Under the pieces are notes generated by a model, which saw only the letters and a program-made list of their open reading frames with translations, was not told where the DNA came from and did not search any database. From Candidatus Altarchaeota archaeon (GTDB taxonomy: Archaea; Altiarchaeota; Altiarchaeia; IMC4; SCGC-AAA252-I15), in assembly GCA_018815265.1 (NCBI GenBank), contig JAHIYG010000220.1, forward strand, positions 1 through 6,913: a DNA stretch of 6,913 bases, given 5' to 3'. The position numbers were made by a program, and so were the translations under genes. Shown in pieces: positions 6,001 through 6,913 of the stretch. Position 1 is the stretch's first letter. The number at the start of each line of letters is the position of its first letter.

Positions 6001-6913
6001 CGGAGTCAAGGATATGGGCAGTAACTTCGCCTTTGGTGCTATGATGAATGACTTCAGCAGGTCGGCTGTATGTAATGGCCAGATGCTTCAGCAGTTGGGC
6101 AGCCAGGGAACAGGCAGTGAACCTTTGAAGTTCTATGTCTACATGGACACAGACGGCAGGAAAACTGGTAACTGCAGCCTCAGACATAATTCGTCGATGG
6201 GAGGTTATGAATTCATGTTCAGGTATCAGGCTAACATGTCTGGTTCAAGCGTTTCCGAAACATACAATGCTTATCGGTGTTCGGAGGGCCAGTGGGTTGT
6301 CGCAGACATAGGCATCTCCAACATGAAGATGATCATGTGCAAGGAGATTGGAGGCCCGATGATAGCTGCTGAGAAGGCTGATTTGAAGAAGTTCACGACG
6401 TTATACAATGAGTCTGCTGATTTCAGGATTTATGTGGCTGCAGACAACTGCACTGGAAGCTATGCTAACCCGTCCGAGAAGGTTTCGCAAGCTGGCTGGT
6501 TCACACCAGGTTCCGTGGACTTTGACATAGGTGACATGTTCCAGTACGGTGCGGACAATGCTAAATTCGACGAGATGATGAAGAAGGGTTTTGTCGAGTT
6601 TCCAGATTGTTTCACCGAGGAAGGCTGTGAGAACATGTTCTGTTGGGGTGCGCCAATATGTGTGCAGAATCAGTGGGGAGTACATGACCCAGATTATGAG
6701 GATACGTCTACGCCTATGTTGTTGGGTGCAAAGATTGAGGAATACCCTGACTCTGCATTGATACTGTATGATACGAACAAGCCGACTAATGGGACACTAA
6801 ATTTTTTCGGAAATCAGAGCGGTTGCAGCGGGAACTCAACAAACATTTACGATATCGGCATATTAAGTGATGAGGTTAAGGAGTTCAAGGTCTGGCATAC
6901 TGCCAAATTATTC
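2960..6913 (+). CDS. Giant secreted cysteine/tryptophan-repeat protein (3' end beyond window)
   Basis: An uninterrupted frame of 1318 codons from ATG 2960 to the window edge, with no stop reached. I do not recognise a named family. Order: signal peptide 1-24 (FFLFFSGVFVVA, cut before Asp25); four-Cys modules 26-416; a Cys-containing link 417-478; six-Cys modules 479-616; an Asp-rich Cys motif 626-651; four-Cys modules 658-976; a Gly/Pro linker 977-1007; a beta-rich domain at about 1008-1162; a Cys cluster 1217-1234; and the start of a fibronectin-III-like domain from about 1250. Residues 25-976 hold 109 cysteines (about 11%), 19 of them in C-x-W motifs. There are 26 N-x-S/T sequons and no hydrophobic helix after the signal in the visible part. 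It is therefore exported, probably disulphide-stapled and glycosylated: a surface, adhesion or envelope protein. A membrane or wall anchor may lie downstream. Function is unknown. Confidence 0.93.
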   Translation, partial: MSGFRGKLVFGLFFLFFSGVFVVADCSIYNSQATCDQDMYCQWMVDPWGSWCEEKNCWSLPTNASCSNSTTLINKSCSWMTPPEGGWCDNPGCWMYDNTDQSTCEDNPYNLTCQFNLQKCMGVPCSNYQTSNDCRGNKGPGGGDCRWDSVMRVCLEGGCPNYDGNETGCNASSRCRWEAPFCKINDCFTYSAENDCTQNSCRWNEGGGGNQGHCEQVQCFMFDNFTLQGQATEDGCVNNPYGLECLWDGSGGSCYRNFTESCSSFTTERNCMDTFHCFWDFANSECRDPQGQGSFIEKWNPACFIFDVDEAACQNVTGCQYGANGCSGNPGGVYCANITDSDMCNNIPVLFSCCEWVGGQCQETYSKSCWDDMQEPPEGATYCEDYNSFSNQQLCNQIAGSPWFMPCEWNNQTGHCQFKADDAFSGGKGKMSQIDNKQSCEAAGGKWITETYCDSDGQGSWFAVPAGRCENKFDQERNCNKACFACEYYTPQGENVTSLPLASSACEDSTRGCVFRQNSNAPNGFGYCEPNDAFKKGMAGNCQSDCMGCEYLPNPQTECDNSNANCKWDGALNICVPKNDETCEDACDRCYDRDSCNNIGRSSPGACKWADGAGMCQPASGSVEVCWNGIDDDDDSAVDCADSGCFGDQACGGGGSNCKTYTQEQSCNDAEGCLWMTDAWGGWCDMKAALCWQFDGNQTACQLQNDSCEWHTPPGGGECIMNWKAGEMCFPLDESGCTSNPDCQWIADDWCNGPEGQNDQWCQDVGGHCEFGLFTGGVDCVQFDTNETLCNQTSGCMWFSDPYNPFGGGWCDPEGMQDCMQYNDVSSCVDDSNGTCMWETGFCDPQGFGGKAFGGQGMMCFQHDDNHTQCEETQGCAYFPMPMGFCKIRECGFVNEENECDQLAWCNWDSQRNACVTPLEECFMIDQDQQACAANSDCAWDEYAPDGPHCSPFCFGIQDQQDCLSHPECQWPSGVCDSAAGVGNFKQMQGGPPTPLGADPANDATPASVDIVGFGVKDMGSNFAFGAMMNDFSRSAVCNGQMLQQLGSQGTGSEPLKFYVYMDTDGRKTGNCSLRHNSSMGGYEFMFRYQANMSGSSVSETYNAYRCSEGQWVVADIGISNMKMIMCKEIGGPMIAAEKADLKKFTTLYNESADFRIYVAADNCTGSYANPSEKVSQAGWFTPGSVDFDIGDMFQYGADNAKFDEMMKKGFVEFPDCFTEEGCENMFCWGAPICVQNQWGVHDPDYEDTSTPMLLGAKIEEYPDSALILYDTNKPTNGTLNFFGNQSGCSGNSTNIYDIGILSDEVKEFKVWHTAKLF
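3035..4207 (+). repeat. N-terminal array of about 11 four-cysteine modules (residues 26-416)
   Basis: Each module reads roughly C-x(8-10)-C-x(4-10)-C-x-[W/Y/F]-x(4-12)-C, with a short link to the next. Clear examples begin at C26, C57, C125, C159, C187, C262 and C335. Third-cysteine motifs include CQW (41), CSW (77), three CRW (145, 175, 201), CLW (245), CFW (277) and CEW (354, 407). Gly-rich turns such as GGW or GGG often precede the fourth cysteine. Copies at C219 and C383 have longer loops. The repetition is in the protein; the DNA copies are diverged, so the array is old rather than a recent tandem expansion. Confidence 0.85.
4394..4807 (+). repeat. Three six-cysteine modules with a C-x3-C-x2-C start (residues 479-616)
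   Basis: A second module class. CNKACFAC (479-486), CQSDCMGC (542-549) and CEDACDRC (583-590) share the exact C-x3-C-x2-C spacing. Each is followed by three more cysteines ending in a C-x-[W/F] part: 506/513/528, 559/566/575 and 596/607/616. The first two are followed by Glu-Tyr. The block separates the N-terminal four-Cys array from the Asp-rich motif. It may form a disulphide fold or bind a metal; the sequence does not decide between these. Confidence 0.75.
4835..4912 (+). other. Asp-rich calcium-type motif inside the Cys array (residues 626-651)
   Basis: CWNGIDDDDDSAVDCADSGC resembles the 'C-NGiDDDgDG-iDC-DpdC' motif found in many secreted bacterial and archaeal proteins and related to calcium-binding Asp-rich loops. 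Five consecutive Asp (631-635) are followed by Asp639 and Asp642 and by C640, C645 and C651. Calcium binding is inferred from the motif. It sits between the six-Cys block and the second four-Cys array. Confidence 0.65.
4931..5887 (+). repeat. C-terminal array of about 9 four-cysteine modules (residues 658-976)
   Basis: The same module class as the N-terminal array but more regular: copies begin at C658, C691, C729, C780, C819, C860, C891, C922 and C954, mostly C-x(7-9)-C-x(5-7)-C-x-W. C762 and C769 form a half-module. Third-cysteine motifs are CLW, CEW, CQW, CMW (twice), CAY, CNW, CAW and CQW. The array ends at C976, followed by a Gly/Pro/Ala/Asp linker with no cysteine until C1038. Confidence 0.85.
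5981..6445 (+). other. Beta-rich domain after the Cys arrays (residues about 1008-1162)
   Basis: The Cys density drops sharply and the pattern changes to alternating hydrophobic strands: VDIVGFGVKDMG (1009-1020), LKFYVYMDTDGRKTGNC (1056-1072), YEFMFRYQ (1083-1090), WVVADIGIS (1112-1120) and ADFRIYVAADN (1153-1163). The strand followed by DTDG..TG is common in DOMON-like and related extracellular beta-sandwiches, where the Asp loop may bind calcium. This is a fold-level guess and no family is claimed. Confidence 0.5.
6608..6661 (+). other. Isolated compact Cys cluster (residues 1217-1234)
   Basis: CFTEEGCENMFCWGAPIC has spacing C-x5-C-x4-C-x5-C with Trp directly after the third cysteine. It looks like a shrunken or diverged copy of the four-Cys module placed between the beta-rich domain and the fibronectin-like domain. 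Confidence 0.5.
6707..6913 (+). other. Start of a fibronectin-III-like domain, cut by the window edge (residues 1250-1318)
   Basis: ALILYDTNKPTNGTLNFFG (1266-1284) matches the 'v.ydTnePt.gtv.yg' strand pair of FN3-like and purple-acid-phosphatase N-terminal-like domains. FKVWHTAKL (1309-1317) resembles the 'H.v.L' strand that precedes the loop in such domains. Sequons lie at N1277, N1285 and N1292. Only the first part is visible. Confidence 0.5.

Overview
The window looks archaeal, most likely from a small-genome DPANN-type lineage (Woesearchaeota/Pacearchaeota-like). The main evidence is a diphthamide-synthesis gene (dph2), a pathway confined to archaea and eukaryotes, and a long archaeal FKBP26-type prolyl isomerase with a charged tail. 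Archaeal TATA boxes sit about 28-30 nt before several starts, and a large secreted, sequon-rich, cysteine-rich protein of a kind I associate with DPANN genomes is present. The lineage is an inference; the archaeal assignment is firm.

Layout: (1) 2-157 is the 3' end of an ITPase/RdgB (HAM1) gene on +, whose 5' part lies outside the window. (2) About 160-405 is a small two-helix membrane protein starting at the rdgB stop. (3) 409-966 on - is a membrane-anchored protein of unknown function, ending tail-to-tail with (2). (4) 967-1077 is a divergent intergenic region with two adjacent hairpins and a TATA-like tract. (5) 1078-1791 is an FKBP-type PPIase. (6) 1827-2483 is a short Dph2 homologue without its N-terminal domain. 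(7) 2513-2881 is a small soluble protein with a possible PH/GRAM-like fold. (8) 2960-6913 is an open reading frame of 1318 codons that runs off the window. It encodes a signal peptide, 11 four-cysteine modules, a three-copy six-cysteine module block, an Asp-rich (calcium-type) motif, about 9 more four-cysteine modules, a beta-rich domain and the start of a fibronectin-III-like domain.

The genes at 1-2881 look like ordinary housekeeping and membrane functions: nucleotide-pool sanitation, protein folding and EF2 modification. The giant gene is the unusual element. It has about 119 cysteines, 26 N-glycosylation sequons and no membrane helix after the signal peptide in the visible part, so it is probably a disulphide-stapled cell-surface or secreted protein.

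Transcription: dph2 and the 122-aa gene each have a TATA-like box 28-30 nt before the ATG, followed by a pyrimidine-rich tract and no Shine-Dalgarno, which suggests leaderless mRNAs. The giant gene has a similar TATA/T-tract element shifted upstream, leaving room for a short leader with a GGAG site. No tRNA, rRNA, CRISPR array or insertion sequence was seen, and no gene-free stretch exceeds about 110 bases.
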